From the NCBI RefSeq assembly GCF_003688415.1, contig NZ_REFJ01000001.1, positions 142,645 to 206,644 on the forward strand: 64,000 nucleotides of DNA, read 5' to 3'. Below, piece by piece: positions 1-8,752 of this stretch. The notes under the pieces are model-generated. The model had not been told where the DNA came from, made no database searches, and worked only from the letters and a program-made list of their open reading frames with translations. Every line of letters begins with the position of its first letter. Position 1 is the first letter of the stretch. This DNA comes from Umboniibacter marinipuniceus (GTDB lineage Bacteria > Pseudomonadota > Gammaproteobacteria > Pseudomonadales > DSM-25080). The position numbers and the translations under genes are program-made.

Positions 1-720
1 AAACGCGTGGCGCAAAAGATGGGGGTGTAGTCGAACATCGAGCCCAGCCTGTTGACCACGTTTGTTGACAATATACTGGATGCCGCGATGGCTTAACCTA
101 GCGTTCGACTTAAGGTTGATAAATAGCGCCGAGGAAGGTGTGAGCTGAAGACGTTCAAGCCAACGTATCAGCGCCTGTTTGGCGTGTGCACCGATGGGGA
201 TGATTCGCTCCTTAGCGCCCTTACCCATCACCCTCACTTGCTGTTGCCCGAGGTCGAGATCACTAACGTTTAAACTGGCGAGTTCTGCCAGGCGAAGGCC
301 ACTACTGTACAATAATTCCAGCAGTGCTCTATCGCGGAGGTCGGCATCCTCATCGCCCTTGACCACAACCGCCGCAACAGTGGCGTCCACGTCGAGAACT
401 TTAGGCAGGGGCTTAGCTTGTTTGGGACGCTTCAGCGCTGGCAGTGCAAATTCCTCCGGTAGCTCATTGTGCTGGCGAGCCCACTTTACGAAGGTTTGTA
501 AACTCGAAAGTGCCCGCGAAATGGAGCGGGTCGCAAGACCGGACTTCGACATCGTGGCAATTTGCGTACGCAGGGCGCTTACGGAGAGGCTTTCTGTTAA
601 CGGTGAGGCACTGTCATCAACGAAGCGTTGGATATCTCGGCGATAACTTTGAACGGTGTGCGAGCTGAGACGACGCTCAACCGTCAGGTGCTCAAGCCAA
701 CGAGCAACGGCGCTATGCAC
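1..720 (-). CDS. xerC: Tyrosine recombinase XerC (3' end cut by window)
   Basis: Site-specific tyrosine recombinase that acts with XerD at dif to resolve chromosome dimers. I translated 240 residues by hand from a GTG at 718-720; an in-frame TAG lies four codons upstream, so this is the first possible start. The N-terminal SAM-like DNA-binding domain covers about residues 1-85. The catalytic domain follows, with the first catalytic Arg in SSGLRLAEL, the Lys in the beta-hairpin MGKGAKER and the box HPHLLRHAF at the window edge. The last catalytic His and the Tyr lie outside the window; about 55 residues are missing relative to a usual 295-300. The GTG overlaps the end of the upstream DUF484 gene by 8 bp, which implies translational coupling. 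XerD is the alternative, but the dapF-DUF484 neighbourhood is that of xerC. Confidence 0.93.
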   Translation of the reverse strand, partial: MHSAVARWLEHLTVERRLSSHTVQSYRRDIQRFVDDSASPLTESLSVSALRTQIATMSKSGLATRSISRALSSLQTFVKWARQHNELPEEFALPALKRPKQAKPLPKVLDVDATVAAVVVKGDEDADLRDRALLELLYSSGLRLAELASLNVSDLDLGQQQVRVMGKGAKERIIPIGAHAKQALIRWLERLQLTPSSALFINLKSNARLSHRGIQYIVNKRGQQAGLDVRLHPHLLRHAF

Positions 721-1393
721 CGCGATTCGCTAAGTCGGGAATGAGTCGCTGTAGTACTTCACTCACGTAATTTAGGAACAGGGTTCCCATACCACTGCGG
801 TAGAAGTTGGCGTCACTATGCCCAACGGCTAATACGCCGAGTAACTGCAGCTGCTGTAACGGCGCAATTGCCGCCGAGCGAATACCATTGCGCTGGAATA
901 GCCAGTTCATCTCGTTGGCGGGAAACTCGCCGCAGATCGCCTTTTGACTGGTAAGGATGGTGCCAATGTATCGGTTAGCATCGATAACTCGCTCGGCACG
1001 ACAACCATCAATGGGCGTCTCAGAAAACAGAATCAGAGAGCAGGCTTCTACCCCGAAGTCATCGTAAAGGCTCCGCTCTACGGCGTCACTGAGTTCAGCG
1101 AGGTCTTGTGACTCCAGCGCACTAAGGACAAAACGACGGGTTTGTTGGAACTTGTGATCATTATCACGGGCGTGTTCAAGTAAGCGATCTAAGCGGGTAT
1201 GAAACTCTTTGTTTCGGTCTCGGAGCACATGGACTTGATGTTCGAGTAAAGAAATAGCGCCGCCACTTTGATGGGGCACCTTCAAGGTATTCAATAGCTC
1301 CGAGTTTTCGATAAAAAACTCTGGATTACTGCGCAAGTAATTGCGCACGGCTTCGGGAGTTAACGGTGAATCCTCGACCTTTTCGATGGTCAT
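713..1393 (-). CDS. DUF484 family protein
   Basis: A 226-residue protein of the DUF484 family, which is conserved between dapF and xerC in many gammaproteobacteria. The N-terminal stretch (about 15-60) has the typical form VRNYLRSNPEFFIENSELL followed by a helical, probably coiled-coil segment rich in Arg/His. Residues from about 95 to the end resemble a GAF-like sensory fold. No catalytic motif is visible. Its start overlaps the end of dapF by 4 bp (ATGA) and its end overlaps xerC by 8 bp, so it is in the middle of a tightly coupled operon. Its molecular function is unknown; a link to XerC or to cell envelope synthesis is only inferred from position. Confidence 0.88.
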   Translation of the reverse strand: MTIEKVEDSPLTPEAVRNYLRSNPEFFIENSELLNTLKVPHQSGGAISLLEHQVHVLRDRNKEFHTRLDRLLEHARDNDHKFQQTRRFVLSALESQDLAELSDAVERSLYDDFGVEACSLILFSETPIDGCRAERVIDANRYIGTILTSQKAICGEFPANEMNWLFQRNGIRSAAIAPLQQLQLLGVLAVGHSDANFYRSGMGTLFLNYVSEVLQRLIPDLANRGA

Positions 1394-2217
1394 ATTCTTA
1401 TTTGCCCACTAAATACGGTAGTTGCTGGTCCAGTCATGAATACAGAGCCATCCTGACCGTCCCACTCAACTTCGAGTGTGCCACCTTTTAGCAATAAATT
1501 CACCTTTGTGTCGCACCAGTCATTACGAATTGCTGTTACCGCAGTGGCACAGGCACCCGTTCCGCAGGCAAGCGTTTCGCCAGCGCCGCGCTCGTAGACT
1601 CTTAAACGCACGGTGTTACGGTCAACGAATTCTGCGAAGCTGACATTCACGCCTTCGGCGAAGGCGCGATGCTTAGTGAGTAATCGCCCATATTTTTCTA
1701 CCGGGTAGCGTTCGGCTTGGCTGACTCGCGTCACGATGTGCGGATTGCCCATTGAGACAGCGGAAACCTTGAAGTGTCTATCGCCGGCTTTGAGTGAGTA
1801 GACGTCCGCTTTGTCCCGATCAAACTTTAGCTCCGTAGGCTCGAATGACGGCGCGCCCATATCAACGCGAATCTGACCGTCGTCCCGAATGTGGAGGGTT
1901 AGATCACGAGACTTCGTTTCTACGTGGATGGTGTCACGGTGAATTAGGCGTTGGTCGCGAACAAACTTGGCGAAGCAGCGTGCGCCATTACCGCAGTGCT
2001 CAACTTCTGAGCCGTCGCCATTAAATATTCGATACTTAAAGTCCATCTCGGGACGAGTTGGGGCTTCCACGATGAGTAGCTGGTCGCAGCCGATGCCAAA
2101 GTGACGGTCACCAAGTTGAGCAATTTGTTGGTTAGTTAGGCGCACTCGTTGGCTCACTGCGTCGACAACGATGAAGTCGTTGCCAAGGCCGTGCATCTTG
2201 GTAAATTTCAATAGCAT
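1390..2217 (-). CDS. dapF: Diaminopimelate epimerase
   Basis: Converts LL- to meso-diaminopimelate, the precursor of both peptidoglycan cross-links and lysine; cytoplasmic and PLP-independent. The 275-residue length is normal. The two catalytic cysteines are visible: Cys75 in HCGNGARCF and Cys218 in ACGTGACATA. The N-terminus MLLKFTKMHGLGNDF is the family signature, which fixes the start. It lies 2 bp after lysA and overlaps the DUF484 gene by 4 bp, so it is co-translated with both. Confidence 0.97.
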   Translation of the reverse strand: MLLKFTKMHGLGNDFIVVDAVSQRVRLTNQQIAQLGDRHFGIGCDQLLIVEAPTRPEMDFKYRIFNGDGSEVEHCGNGARCFAKFVRDQRLIHRDTIHVETKSRDLTLHIRDDGQIRVDMGAPSFEPTELKFDRDKADVYSLKAGDRHFKVSAVSMGNPHIVTRVSQAERYPVEKYGRLLTKHRAFAEGVNVSFAEFVDRNTVRLRVYERGAGETLACGTGACATAVTAIRNDWCDTKVNLLLKGGTLEVEWDGQDGSVFMTGPATTVFSGQIRI

Positions 2218-2219
2218 AC

Positions 2220-3461
2220 TTACTCCGCCAATAGTTGCTCGTGGGCAAAGAGATCCGTGATCACTTCGCGGCTACGTATTTCAACGAGCTGATCTTTGCG
2301 CAACAGAACTTCGGCACACCTAGGGCGGCTGTTGTAGTTGCTTGACATGGTAAAACCATAAGCACCTGCCGAATGAATTACAAGTAAATCTCGTTCGGCA
2401 ATGCTCAGCTGTCGATTTAGCCCCAAAAAATCGCCGGTTTCACAAACGGGTCCAACGATATCCCAGCTTTGCTCTGTTGCAGCCAAAATGCGAGGGCCGG
2501 CAACCACATCAATATGGTGATGGCCTTGGTAAAGCGCCGGGCGCATTAAATCATTCATGGCGGCGTCGACAATGGCGAAATGTTTACCGGTGTTTTCTTT
2601 GCTCAGGATAACCTCGGTAATCAAAATTCCGGCATTGGCCACGATGGATCTTCCTGGCTCAAACACCAGCTCTAATGATCGGCTTCCTAGCTTTTCGCTG
2701 ACCGCGGCAATATAGCTCTGCGCCGATGGCACTTGCTCGTCGGTGTAGCAGATGCCTAATCCACCGCCCAAATCCAAGTGTCTAAGGTGAATGCCATCCT
2801 CAGCGAGTTGGTCAATTAGCTCAAGGAGTCTATCCAAGGAGGCTAAAAATGGCTCTAGCTCGGTAATTTGTGATCCAATGTGGCAGTCTATACCCACTAC
2901 GTCTAAGTGCGCTAACGAGCTTGCATAGCGATAGGCGCTAACCGCCTCCTCGTGACTAATACCAAATTTATTGGACTTTAAGCCAGTGGAAATATAAGGG
3001 TGGGTATTGGCGTCTACGTCCGGGTTTACACGCAATGAAACCTTGGCGCTTAAGCCGCGCTCAGCGGCCACACTGTTGATGTGTTCTAGCTCACGAATCG
3101 ACTCTACATTGAAGCATTTAATGCCTACTTCTAGTGCTCTAGCGATGGCCGCGGTTGATTTGCCTACTCCTGAGAAAACAATGCGTTCGGGTAGTCCGCC
3201 GGCGTGAAGCACGCGTTCAAGTTCACCTTGGGAAACAATATCAAAGCCAGCGCCTAAACGGCTTAGCAGCTGAAGTACCGCAATATTAGAGTTAGCTTTG
3301 ACCGCATAACAAGTCAGTACTGAGTGATGCGAGGGCGCCTCATGCCAGGCTAAAAAAGCGTGGCGAATCGCCGCCTCATCGTAGAGATACAGCGGCGTAC
3401 CAAAGGTGTTCGCAGCTTCTCGGATTACCGTTGACGAGAAGTTTGTGTTGATGGGAGACAT
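2220..3461 (-). CDS. lysA: Diaminopimelate decarboxylase
   Basis: PLP enzyme that decarboxylates meso-diaminopimelate to L-lysine, the last lysine step. The 413 residues match the usual length. The PLP-binding Lys55 lies in CYAVKANSN, the HIGSQI segment follows the barrel strands, and the glycine loop LDLGGGLGI binds the PLP phosphate. The second-subunit substrate motif CETGDFL is also present. The gene follows lptM after 9 bp and precedes dapF by 2 bp, the classic lptM-lysA-dapF order. Confidence 0.97.
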   Translation of the reverse strand: MSPINTNFSSTVIREAANTFGTPLYLYDEAAIRHAFLAWHEAPSHHSVLTCYAVKANSNIAVLQLLSRLGAGFDIVSQGELERVLHAGGLPERIVFSGVGKSTAAIARALEVGIKCFNVESIRELEHINSVAAERGLSAKVSLRVNPDVDANTHPYISTGLKSNKFGISHEEAVSAYRYASSLAHLDVVGIDCHIGSQITELEPFLASLDRLLELIDQLAEDGIHLRHLDLGGGLGICYTDEQVPSAQSYIAAVSEKLGSRSLELVFEPGRSIVANAGILITEVILSKENTGKHFAIVDAAMNDLMRPALYQGHHHIDVVAGPRILAATEQSWDIVGPVCETGDFLGLNRQLSIAERDLLVIHSAGAYGFTMSSNYNSRPRCAEVLLRKDQLVEIRSREVITDLFAHEQLLAE

Positions 3462-3470
3462 AATGCTCGA

Positions 3471-3590
3471 TCAATCCTCAATTGTAATATGGCTAGCATC
3501 TTCTTCGGGAAGGTACAGCGGCCCCTTTTGACCACAAGCAGCCAAAAGACCGAGGAGAATGAACATAGTAATGTTACGGCGGCTAAACAT
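3471..3590 (-). CDS. lptM: Small lipoprotein LptM (YifL/LppL family)
   Basis: A 39-residue lipoprotein found by reading the gap between argH and lysA on the minus strand. The N-terminus has basic residues (RR at 4-5), a hydrophobic run and a lipobox L16-A17-A18-C19, followed by GQKGPLYLP, the hallmark of the LptM/YifL family. The acidic tail ends in ITIED. From family knowledge, LptM is an outer-membrane lipoprotein that assists assembly of the LPS translocon LptD/E. The gene lies 12 bp after argH and 9 bp before lysA, the position where lptM/lppL is normally found. The motif makes the call firm despite the short length. Confidence 0.92.
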   Translation of the reverse strand: MFSRRNITMFILLGLLAACGQKGPLYLPEEDASHITIED

Positions 3591-3602
3591 AATAGCTTGC
3601 TC

Positions 3603-4994
3603 CTAAGCTGAGAATGACTGTAAGTGGGTGAGTGCGCGCTCAGTTGCGGCGCGAACTTGATTTGGCGCAGTGCCGCCCAAGTGGTCTCTTGCAGCCACCG
3701 AACCCTCTAGCGTCAGCACATCAAAAACGTCTGCGCCGATAATGTCGCTGAAGCGTTGCAGCTCTGCCAAGCTCATTTCACTAAGGTCTCGTTGCTCATC
3801 CACGCCAAACGCGACGGCCTTGCCGACCACTTCATGTGCGTCACGGAACGGCATTCCCTTCACCACCAAGTAATCCGCAAGGTCGGTTGCGGTAGCAAAG
3901 CCCTTGAGCGCGGCATTTCGCATCTCGTCCTTGTTTGCTTGAATAGCGGGGACCATATCAGCGAAGGCGCGAAGGCAGTCATGTAAGGTGTCTACGGCGT
4001 CAAAGAGCGGCTCTTTATCTTCCTGGTTGTCTTTGTTGTAAGCTAATGGTTGGCTCTTCATTAGCGTCAGTAGCGCAATAAGGTGCCCATTCATCCGTCC
4101 GGTTTTACCGCGAATGAGCTCTGGAACGTCTGGGTTTTTCTTTTGCGGCATGATGGACGAGCCCGTACAAAAGCGGTCGGGTAGCTTAATGAAGTTAAAT
4201 TGCGCCGAAGTCCAAATAACCAACTCTTCGGACATTCTAGAAAGGTGGGTTAAGCACAGCGCAGCGGCTGCACAGAATTCAATCGCAAAGTCGCGATCGG
4301 AAACGGAATCTAGGCTATTAGCGGTGGGGCGATCAAAGCCCAACATGTCGCTCGTCAACTCACGCTGAATAGGGTAAGTAGTGCCCGCTAAGGCGGCGGC
4401 GCCCAGCGGTGATTCATTTAAACGCTTGCGACAGTCAATCAAACGCGAGTGATCACGCTTGAGCATTTCGTACCAAGCGAGAAGATGATGACCAAAGGTG
4501 ACAGGCTGGGCAGTCTGTAAATGGGTGAAGCCCGGCATAATGGTCTCGGCTTCTTGCTGCGCCAGCTTTACGATGCCAGCCTGTGCTCTGATGCACTGCT
4601 GTTCAATGCGGTCTATCTCATCACGCAGCCACAGGCGGATATCGGTAGCCACCTGGTCATTTCGTGAGCGCCCGGTATGGAGCTTCTTCCCAGTGATGCC
4701 AATACGCTCAGTCAGCGCGGCTTCAATATTCATGTGCACATCTTCGAGGCCTATTGACCACGCGAAGTCACCTGCTTCGATTTCGGCTTCGATTTCCTGC
4801 AGACCGCGTTGAATATCAGCGAGCTCGCTGGCGTTCAGAATCCCCGCTTTTTCCAGCATCGCTGCATGCGCCAAGCTGCCGCGTATGTCTTGTTTATAAA
4901 AGCGCTGATCGAAGGTAATTGATGCGGTGAATCGCTCTACAAATTCATCCGTAGGTTCTTGAAAACGTCCGCCCCAAAGCTTGTTTTGACTCAT
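3603..4994 (-). CDS. argH: Argininosuccinate lyase
   Basis: Cleaves argininosuccinate to arginine and fumarate, the last arginine step. I place the start at ATG 4992-4994, giving 463 residues beginning [11 protein letters not shown], the conserved N-terminus. The frame is open 25 codons further up, but that extension is not family-like. The superfamily signature [12 protein letters not shown] is at about residues 278-289 with catalytic Ser280, and His158 lies in FTHLQTAQP. In Pseudomonas argH is also next to algR. Here it runs straight into lptM (12 bp), so it probably heads the lptM-lysA-dapF-xerC operon. Confidence 0.97.
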   Translation of the reverse strand: MSQNKLWGGRFQEPTDEFVERFTASITFDQRFYKQDIRGSLAHAAMLEKAGILNASELADIQRGLQEIEAEIEAGDFAWSIGLEDVHMNIEAALTERIGITGKKLHTGRSRNDQVATDIRLWLRDEIDRIEQQCIRAQAGIVKLAQQEAETIMPGFTHLQTAQPVTFGHHLLAWYEMLKRDHSRLIDCRKRLNESPLGAAALAGTTYPIQRELTSDMLGFDRPTANSLDSVSDRDFAIEFCAAAALCLTHLSRMSEELVIWTSAQFNFIKLPDRFCTGSSIMPQKKNPDVPELIRGKTGRMNGHLIALLTLMKSQPLAYNKDNQEDKEPLFDAVDTLHDCLRAFADMVPAIQANKDEMRNAALKGFATATDLADYLVVKGMPFRDAHEVVGKAVAFGVDEQRDLSEMSLAELQRFSDIIGADVFDVLTLEGSVAARDHLGGTAPNQVRAATERALTHLQSFSA

Positions 4995-5035
4995 CTGAAT
5001 GCCTGCCCTAACCGAAAATAGAAAATTCTGATGGT

Positions 5036-5064
5036 ATATTAGGTGGCGCGGGCCTCCCCTGCAA
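5036..5064 (-). promoter_or_regulatory. Candidate sigma70 promoter for argH operon
   Basis: Read on the minus strand, TTGCAG (5059-5064) and TAATAT (5036-5041) are separated by 17 bp and lie about 40 bp before the argH ATG. Both hexamers are imperfect matches to consensus. The placement in the argH/algR divergent gap fits, but there is no further support. Confidence 0.33.
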
Positions 5065-5147
5065 TCCACGTACGGAATAGAACACGATCTGTTTCGGCAT
5101 AGTAGCAGCGAAATTCAGTAAATAAATTGTGCAAAGCACGGCAGCTT

Positions 5148-5169
5148 TACTAGTCTAAGAGTACTAGTC
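5148..5169. repeat. Direct repeat TACTAGTC, 14 bp apart, upstream of algR
   Basis: TACTAGTC occurs at 5148-5155 and again at 5162-5169, 67 bp before the algR start, in the argH/algR divergent region. Each copy contains the palindrome ACTAGT. A tandem binding site for a regulator is possible. Nothing identifies the protein. The rest of the 240-bp gap shows no gene. Confidence 0.35.
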
Positions 5170-5235
5170 GGCACGTTTTAGTGCTATGAGCGGTCATTTA
5201 GACTGTAGTTGGACAAATTTAGGAAAGGAAAGCCT

Positions 5236-5961
5236 ATGTTGCGAACGATCATCGTTGATGATGAAGCGTTGAGTCGCAAGCATTTTAAGCATATCGCTGA
5301 GCAAGTTGGCGGGATGTTGCTCGTTGGTGAAGCCGCAAATGTGGTGGAAGCAAGAGAGTTATATGAGCGCTTACAACCGGAAGTCATTATTCTCGATATA
5401 CGCTTGCCCGGCACCAGTGGTTTGGATTGGTCTAAGGAATTGCGTGAGTTGCCGTGCCCGCCTGCGGTTATCTTCTCGAGTGCCTATGAGTCTCATGCGC
5501 TCGAAGCCTTTCGTTCGGGTGGCGATGGGTATCTGCTGAAACCGGTTCGCCCAGATCTTCTTCGTGATGCATTAGCTAAGGTCTCCAAGGGCAGTCGAGC
5601 CTTGCGATCGGGGTCTGTGCCCAACGGTGAGCGTCGCTTTCTGACCATTAAGAGCCGGCGAGGCTTAACCGTATTACCTATTGAAGATGTCCGCTACTTT
5701 TACGCTGATCAGAAGTACGTCATGGCGGTGACTGAGGAGGGTGAGCGAGTGCTTGATGAAGCGCTGCGACATCTCGAAACCGAATACAGTGACGCACTCC
5801 TGCGCGTTCACCGTAATGCGCTGGTGACCATAGAGCATGTAATGGGCTTGAAACGTTTAGGTTCCGGACAATACCAGGTAGAGCTGCAGGGGATTGACGG
5901 CGGACCAGTTGTTTCACGGCGTCATCTCAGTGAAGTGCGAAAGCGCCTCTCTTCCATGTAG
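5236..5961 (+). CDS. algR: AlgR-type LytTR response regulator
   Basis: A DNA-binding response regulator of 241 residues. The receiver domain (about 1-115) has Asp8/Asp9, the phospho-acceptor Asp54 in IILDIRLPG and Lys102 in YLLKPV. The LytTR DNA-binding domain covers about 135-241 (FLTIKSRRGLTVL, EDVRYFYADQKYV, RVHRNALV). I chose ATG 5236 because GGAAAGGAAAG lies just upstream and it starts at MLRTIIVDDE. In P. aeruginosa AlgR controls alginate and the fimU-pilE minor pilin operon needed for twitching. The order argH-algR-hemC matches Pseudomonas, but the sensor gene fimS/algZ that normally sits between argH and algR is absent. The input to this regulator is therefore unclear. Confidence 0.87.
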   Translation: MLRTIIVDDEALSRKHFKHIAEQVGGMLLVGEAANVVEARELYERLQPEVIILDIRLPGTSGLDWSKELRELPCPPAVIFSSAYESHALEAFRSGGDGYLLKPVRPDLLRDALAKVSKGSRALRSGSVPNGERRFLTIKSRRGLTVLPIEDVRYFYADQKYVMAVTEEGERVLDEALRHLETEYSDALLRVHRNALVTIEHVMGLKRLGSGQYQVELQGIDGGPVVSRRHLSEVRKRLSSM

Positions 5962-5982
5962 AAGTTCATATCCTCGTGTTAC

Positions 5983-5988
5983 TATAAT
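5983..5988 (+). promoter_or_regulatory. Candidate -10 box for hemC
   Basis: A perfect TATAAT in the 59-bp gap between algR and hemC, 32 bp before the hemC ATG. No good -35 is seen at 16-18 bp, so it may need an activator such as the adjacent AlgR. A short inverted repeat CCACA/TGTGG (5991-5995, 6009-6013) lies in the would-be leader. Confidence 0.4.
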
Positions 5989-6020
5989 CGCCACACTAAA
6001 TTTTTGAATGTGGAATCATC

Positions 6021-6944
6021 ATGCCCAATCATGCCATCGTCATTGCTACCCGTGAGAGTGCGCTTGCGCTCTGGCAGGCAAACTATGTTCAGGGTGCCCT
6101 ATTAAAGGCTCACTCTGATCTTTCCGTAGAGCTTCTTGGTATGACTACCAAGGGTGATCAAATCCTTGATACCCCGCTGGCCAAAATTGGCGGAAAGGGC
6201 CTCTTTGTGAAGGAACTGGAAGTCGCCATGATGGAGCATCGAGCAGACATTGCGGTGCACTCCATGAAAGATGTTCCCATGCACTTTCCGGAGGGGTTGG
6301 AACTGGGTGTCATCTGTGAGCGCGAAGATCCACGCGACGCCTTTGTCTCCAATACCTACGCTTCGTTAGATGATCTTCCAGAGGGAGCAACGGTGGGAAC
6401 CAGCTCGCTTCGTCGCAGCTGCCAGCTAAAGTTCGCGCGTCCTGACTTAGTCATCAAAGACCTAAGAGGAAACGTGAATACTCGTCTCGCAAAGTTGGAC
6501 GCAGGTGATTTTGACGCCATTATTCTTGCTGCGGCAGGACTAAAACGGTTGGGCTTTGATGATCGAATTGCCGAGCACATTGATATTGAAATGAGCCTCC
6601 CAGCGGGTGGTCAGGGCGCAGTGGGCATTGAATTGCGAACTGATGACACGACAACACGAGCGCATTTAGCCGTATTGAATTGTGCCGTAACGGCGCCATG
6701 TGTTTTAGCCGAACGTTCGCTGAATCGGCATCTCGAGGGCGGCTGCCAAGTTCCCATTGCTTGCTATGCCATTTGGGAAGACGAGCAAATATGGCTGCGT
6801 GGCCGAGTTGGCAGTCTAGATGGTAGCGTACTCCTGCGTGCTGAGGGCCGTGGGACGGACCCCGAAGCACTGGGTGTTCAGGTGGCTGAGGCGTTACTTG
6901 AGCAGGGTGCTGGCGAGATCCTGGCGGCAGTTTATGGTGACTAA
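6021..6944 (+). CDS. hemC: Hydroxymethylbilane synthase (porphobilinogen deaminase)
   Basis: Polymerises four porphobilinogen molecules to hydroxymethylbilane in heme synthesis. The 307-residue length is normal. The N-terminal [13 protein letters not shown] and the TSSLRR motif are conserved, and Cys242 in [11 protein letters not shown] is the attachment site of the dipyrromethane cofactor. The start is preceded by a weak GGAA. The end overlaps hemD by 11 bp. It opens the hemC-hemD-hemX-hemY cluster after algR. Confidence 0.97.
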   Translation: MPNHAIVIATRESALALWQANYVQGALLKAHSDLSVELLGMTTKGDQILDTPLAKIGGKGLFVKELEVAMMEHRADIAVHSMKDVPMHFPEGLELGVICEREDPRDAFVSNTYASLDDLPEGATVGTSSLRRSCQLKFARPDLVIKDLRGNVNTRLAKLDAGDFDAIILAAAGLKRLGFDDRIAEHIDIEMSLPAGGQGAVGIELRTDDTTTRAHLAVLNCAVTAPCVLAERSLNRHLEGGCQVPIACYAIWEDEQIWLRGRVGSLDGSVLLRAEGRGTDPEALGVQVAEALLEQGAGEILAAVYGD

Positions 6945-7668
6945 GCCGCCGCGGCTGTGGAATACCAAGCTCACTGAATTCAGTGACTCTGCTCGGCGTG
7001 CCGTTTCCGCCGATTGGATTCATGAACCACTCTTTGAAATCACCAAGCTACCGCTAACGCCTCAGGGGCGCACGCAGATTATGGCGCTTGATGAATACGC
7101 CGGCGTGGTCTTCGTGAGCCAAACGGCTATTCAGTTTGCCCTTCCGTATTTCGAACAGTTTTGGCCGCAATGGCCTACCCGTCAGCATTGGTGTGCGATG
7201 GGCAAGGGTTCTGCGGAGCTGATCAGGGCTGTGGATCACGAAGTTGTCACCGCAACCCCGCCCACGACCGAGGGCTTGCTAACTCAGCGGGCACTGCAGG
7301 ACGTAGCGGATCAACGCTGGCTTATTGTGCGCGGCGAGGGTGGCCGGGAGCTATTGCGCGAAGCGCTTCAAACTCGCGGAGCGCGGGTGGAGTACTTGGA
7401 GCTTTATCAACGCGAAAGCCGAGCATTCGACATTGAGATTCAACGGCTGATTAATTCGCCATTGGATGGTATCTTTATATCAAGTACTCAGGCCTTAAAT
7501 GTGGTTGCTGAGCTATTTCAAACTAAGCGAGCACAGGCCCCCACTCTGGTGGTCCCAGGTGAGCGTGCTGCCTTAAAGGCCCTGTCGCTTGGTTTTCGCA
7601 GTGTAATAGAGGCGGCATCGGCTGCCGAAAATGATTTGGTCGCCGCTTGGTGTGGCGCAAAGGGGTAA
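6934..7668 (+). CDS. hemD: Uroporphyrinogen-III synthase
   Basis: Closes hydroxymethylbilane to uroporphyrinogen III with inversion of ring D. The family is poorly conserved in sequence, so the call rests on position between hemC and hemX, the length (244 residues) and the HEM4 features [10 protein letters not shown] and [10 protein letters not shown] place the start at ATG 6934 ([12 protein letters not shown]); the frame is open further up inside hemC but those residues look unrelated. The 11-bp overlap with hemC suggests coupled translation. Confidence 0.9.
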   Translation: MVTKPPRLWNTKLTEFSDSARRAVSADWIHEPLFEITKLPLTPQGRTQIMALDEYAGVVFVSQTAIQFALPYFEQFWPQWPTRQHWCAMGKGSAELIRAVDHEVVTATPPTTEGLLTQRALQDVADQRWLIVRGEGGRELLREALQTRGARVEYLELYQRESRAFDIEIQRLINSPLDGIFISSTQALNVVAELFQTKRAQAPTLVVPGERAALKALSLGFRSVIEAASAAENDLVAAWCGAKG

Positions 7669-7672
7669 GGGA

Positions 7673-8752
7673 ATGTCGGACAAAGCAATCACCGTAGAGG
7701 CTCAATCCGAGGCGCCTCAAAAGGAATCCGCTGAAGCTAAAAAGCCGAAGCAGGCTAAACGTGGTAAATCAGCCACGCGCGGTTCGCTGCTTGCTCGTTT
7801 CAACTTGTTGATGATTATTGTCGTGGCTCTTTTTGTCTTCTGGGTGTGGCAACAGCGGTTTGTTGAGCATCAGGCTATCATCGCGGAGATTCATCAGGTC
7901 GAAGCTGCCAATGAGGTGCTCCATTCGCAACTCCAAGGTGCCGAAAATACGTTGGACATACTCGCTGAAAGACAGGCCCAGCTGGAGCGTGCGCTGGGTG
8001 ATCTAACAGTGCTGCAAGATCAGATTAACCGCGTTGAGTCTGACTTGAAGGGAGTTAGTAGTGCTGACCGATTGGTTTGGCAGCTAGAGGAGTTGGAATT
8101 TCTCCTACGGATGGCGCGGGAGCGAATCTTGCTAAGTAACGACGTGCAGGGAGCACGGGCGCTACTCGGCTCGGCAGATCGCCAACTCCAGGAAATGAAT
8201 AATCTGGATCTTCAGCCCATCCGAGCTGCGCTAGCTCGTGATCTTATCGCCGTGAACGCGGCGGCTGAAATCGATACAGCGGGTGTGTTTGCCAGAATTC
8301 GGGCGCTGGCAAACTTAATTGAACAGCTAGCGTTGCGCCCAGATATTTTGCTGGCTGAGCAGCCCACAGCGCTTCCTTCGGAGGAAATGAGCACCTTCGA
8401 TCGCCTTATTGCGCTGGTGGATATACGAGAATTTGATCGTTCCGTCTCGCCGGTACTCGCCCCTGAGGAGCGCTATTTCGTCACGCGAAATCTCGAACTA
8501 ATGCTCGAAGAGTCATTACTCGCCTTATTGCAGCAAAATGAGACCCTTTGGGTGGCCAATCTTGAGCGTGCCGATAGCTGGCTGCAGACTCACTTCGCGG
8601 AAGGTCCAGAAAGGAGTGCTTTCAGTGCGGAACTGATCAGCCTTCAACAGCAGGCCATTTCCATCAGTCAGTTAGATATCGGTGCCGCCGAGGAGGCGCT
8701 CCAGCGGTTTCGTTTAGGTGAGCAGAATGTCTCGGAGGAGCAGACGCCGTGA
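7673..8752 (+). CDS. hemX: HemX family inner-membrane protein
   Basis: A 359-residue protein with a charged Lys/Ala-rich cytoplasmic tail (1-40), one membrane segment (about 44-60, LLMIIVVALFVFWVWQQ) and a long periplasmic part that starts as a coiled coil (about 65-130). This is the layout of the HemX family encoded after hemD. It lacks any uroporphyrinogen methyltransferase domain, despite the name often attached to the family, and its role in heme metabolism is unproven. ATG 7673 is supported by AAGGGGTAAGG just upstream. It overlaps hemY by 4 bp. Confidence 0.88.
   Translation: MSDKAITVEAQSEAPQKESAEAKKPKQAKRGKSATRGSLLARFNLLMIIVVALFVFWVWQQRFVEHQAIIAEIHQVEAANEVLHSQLQGAENTLDILAERQAQLERALGDLTVLQDQINRVESDLKGVSSADRLVWQLEELEFLLRMARERILLSNDVQGARALLGSADRQLQEMNNLDLQPIRAALARDLIAVNAAAEIDTAGVFARIRALANLIEQLALRPDILLAEQPTALPSEEMSTFDRLIALVDIREFDRSVSPVLAPEERYFVTRNLELMLEESLLALLQQNETLWVANLERADSWLQTHFAEGPERSAFSAELISLQQQAISISQLDIGAAEEALQRFRLGEQNVSEEQTP

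Noticed and set aside
179..668. Plus-strand reading frames opposite xerC
   Set aside because: The minus strand encodes an unbroken XerC catalytic domain with all visible active-site motifs; the plus-strand frames have Ser/Arg-rich composition typical of antisense shadow frames.
1..720. XerC read as a phage or integron integrase
   Set aside because: It sits in the conserved dapF-DUF484-xerC operon and no att sites or cargo genes are nearby.
6520..7023. Long minus-strand frame opposite hemC/hemD
   Set aside because: Both plus-strand genes are certain and the antisense frame has Pro/His/Arg-rich composition without domains.
7673..8752. Uroporphyrinogen-III C-methyltransferase (common label for hemX)
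   Set aside because: There is no SAM-binding methyltransferase domain; only a membrane anchor and a helical periplasmic part are visible.
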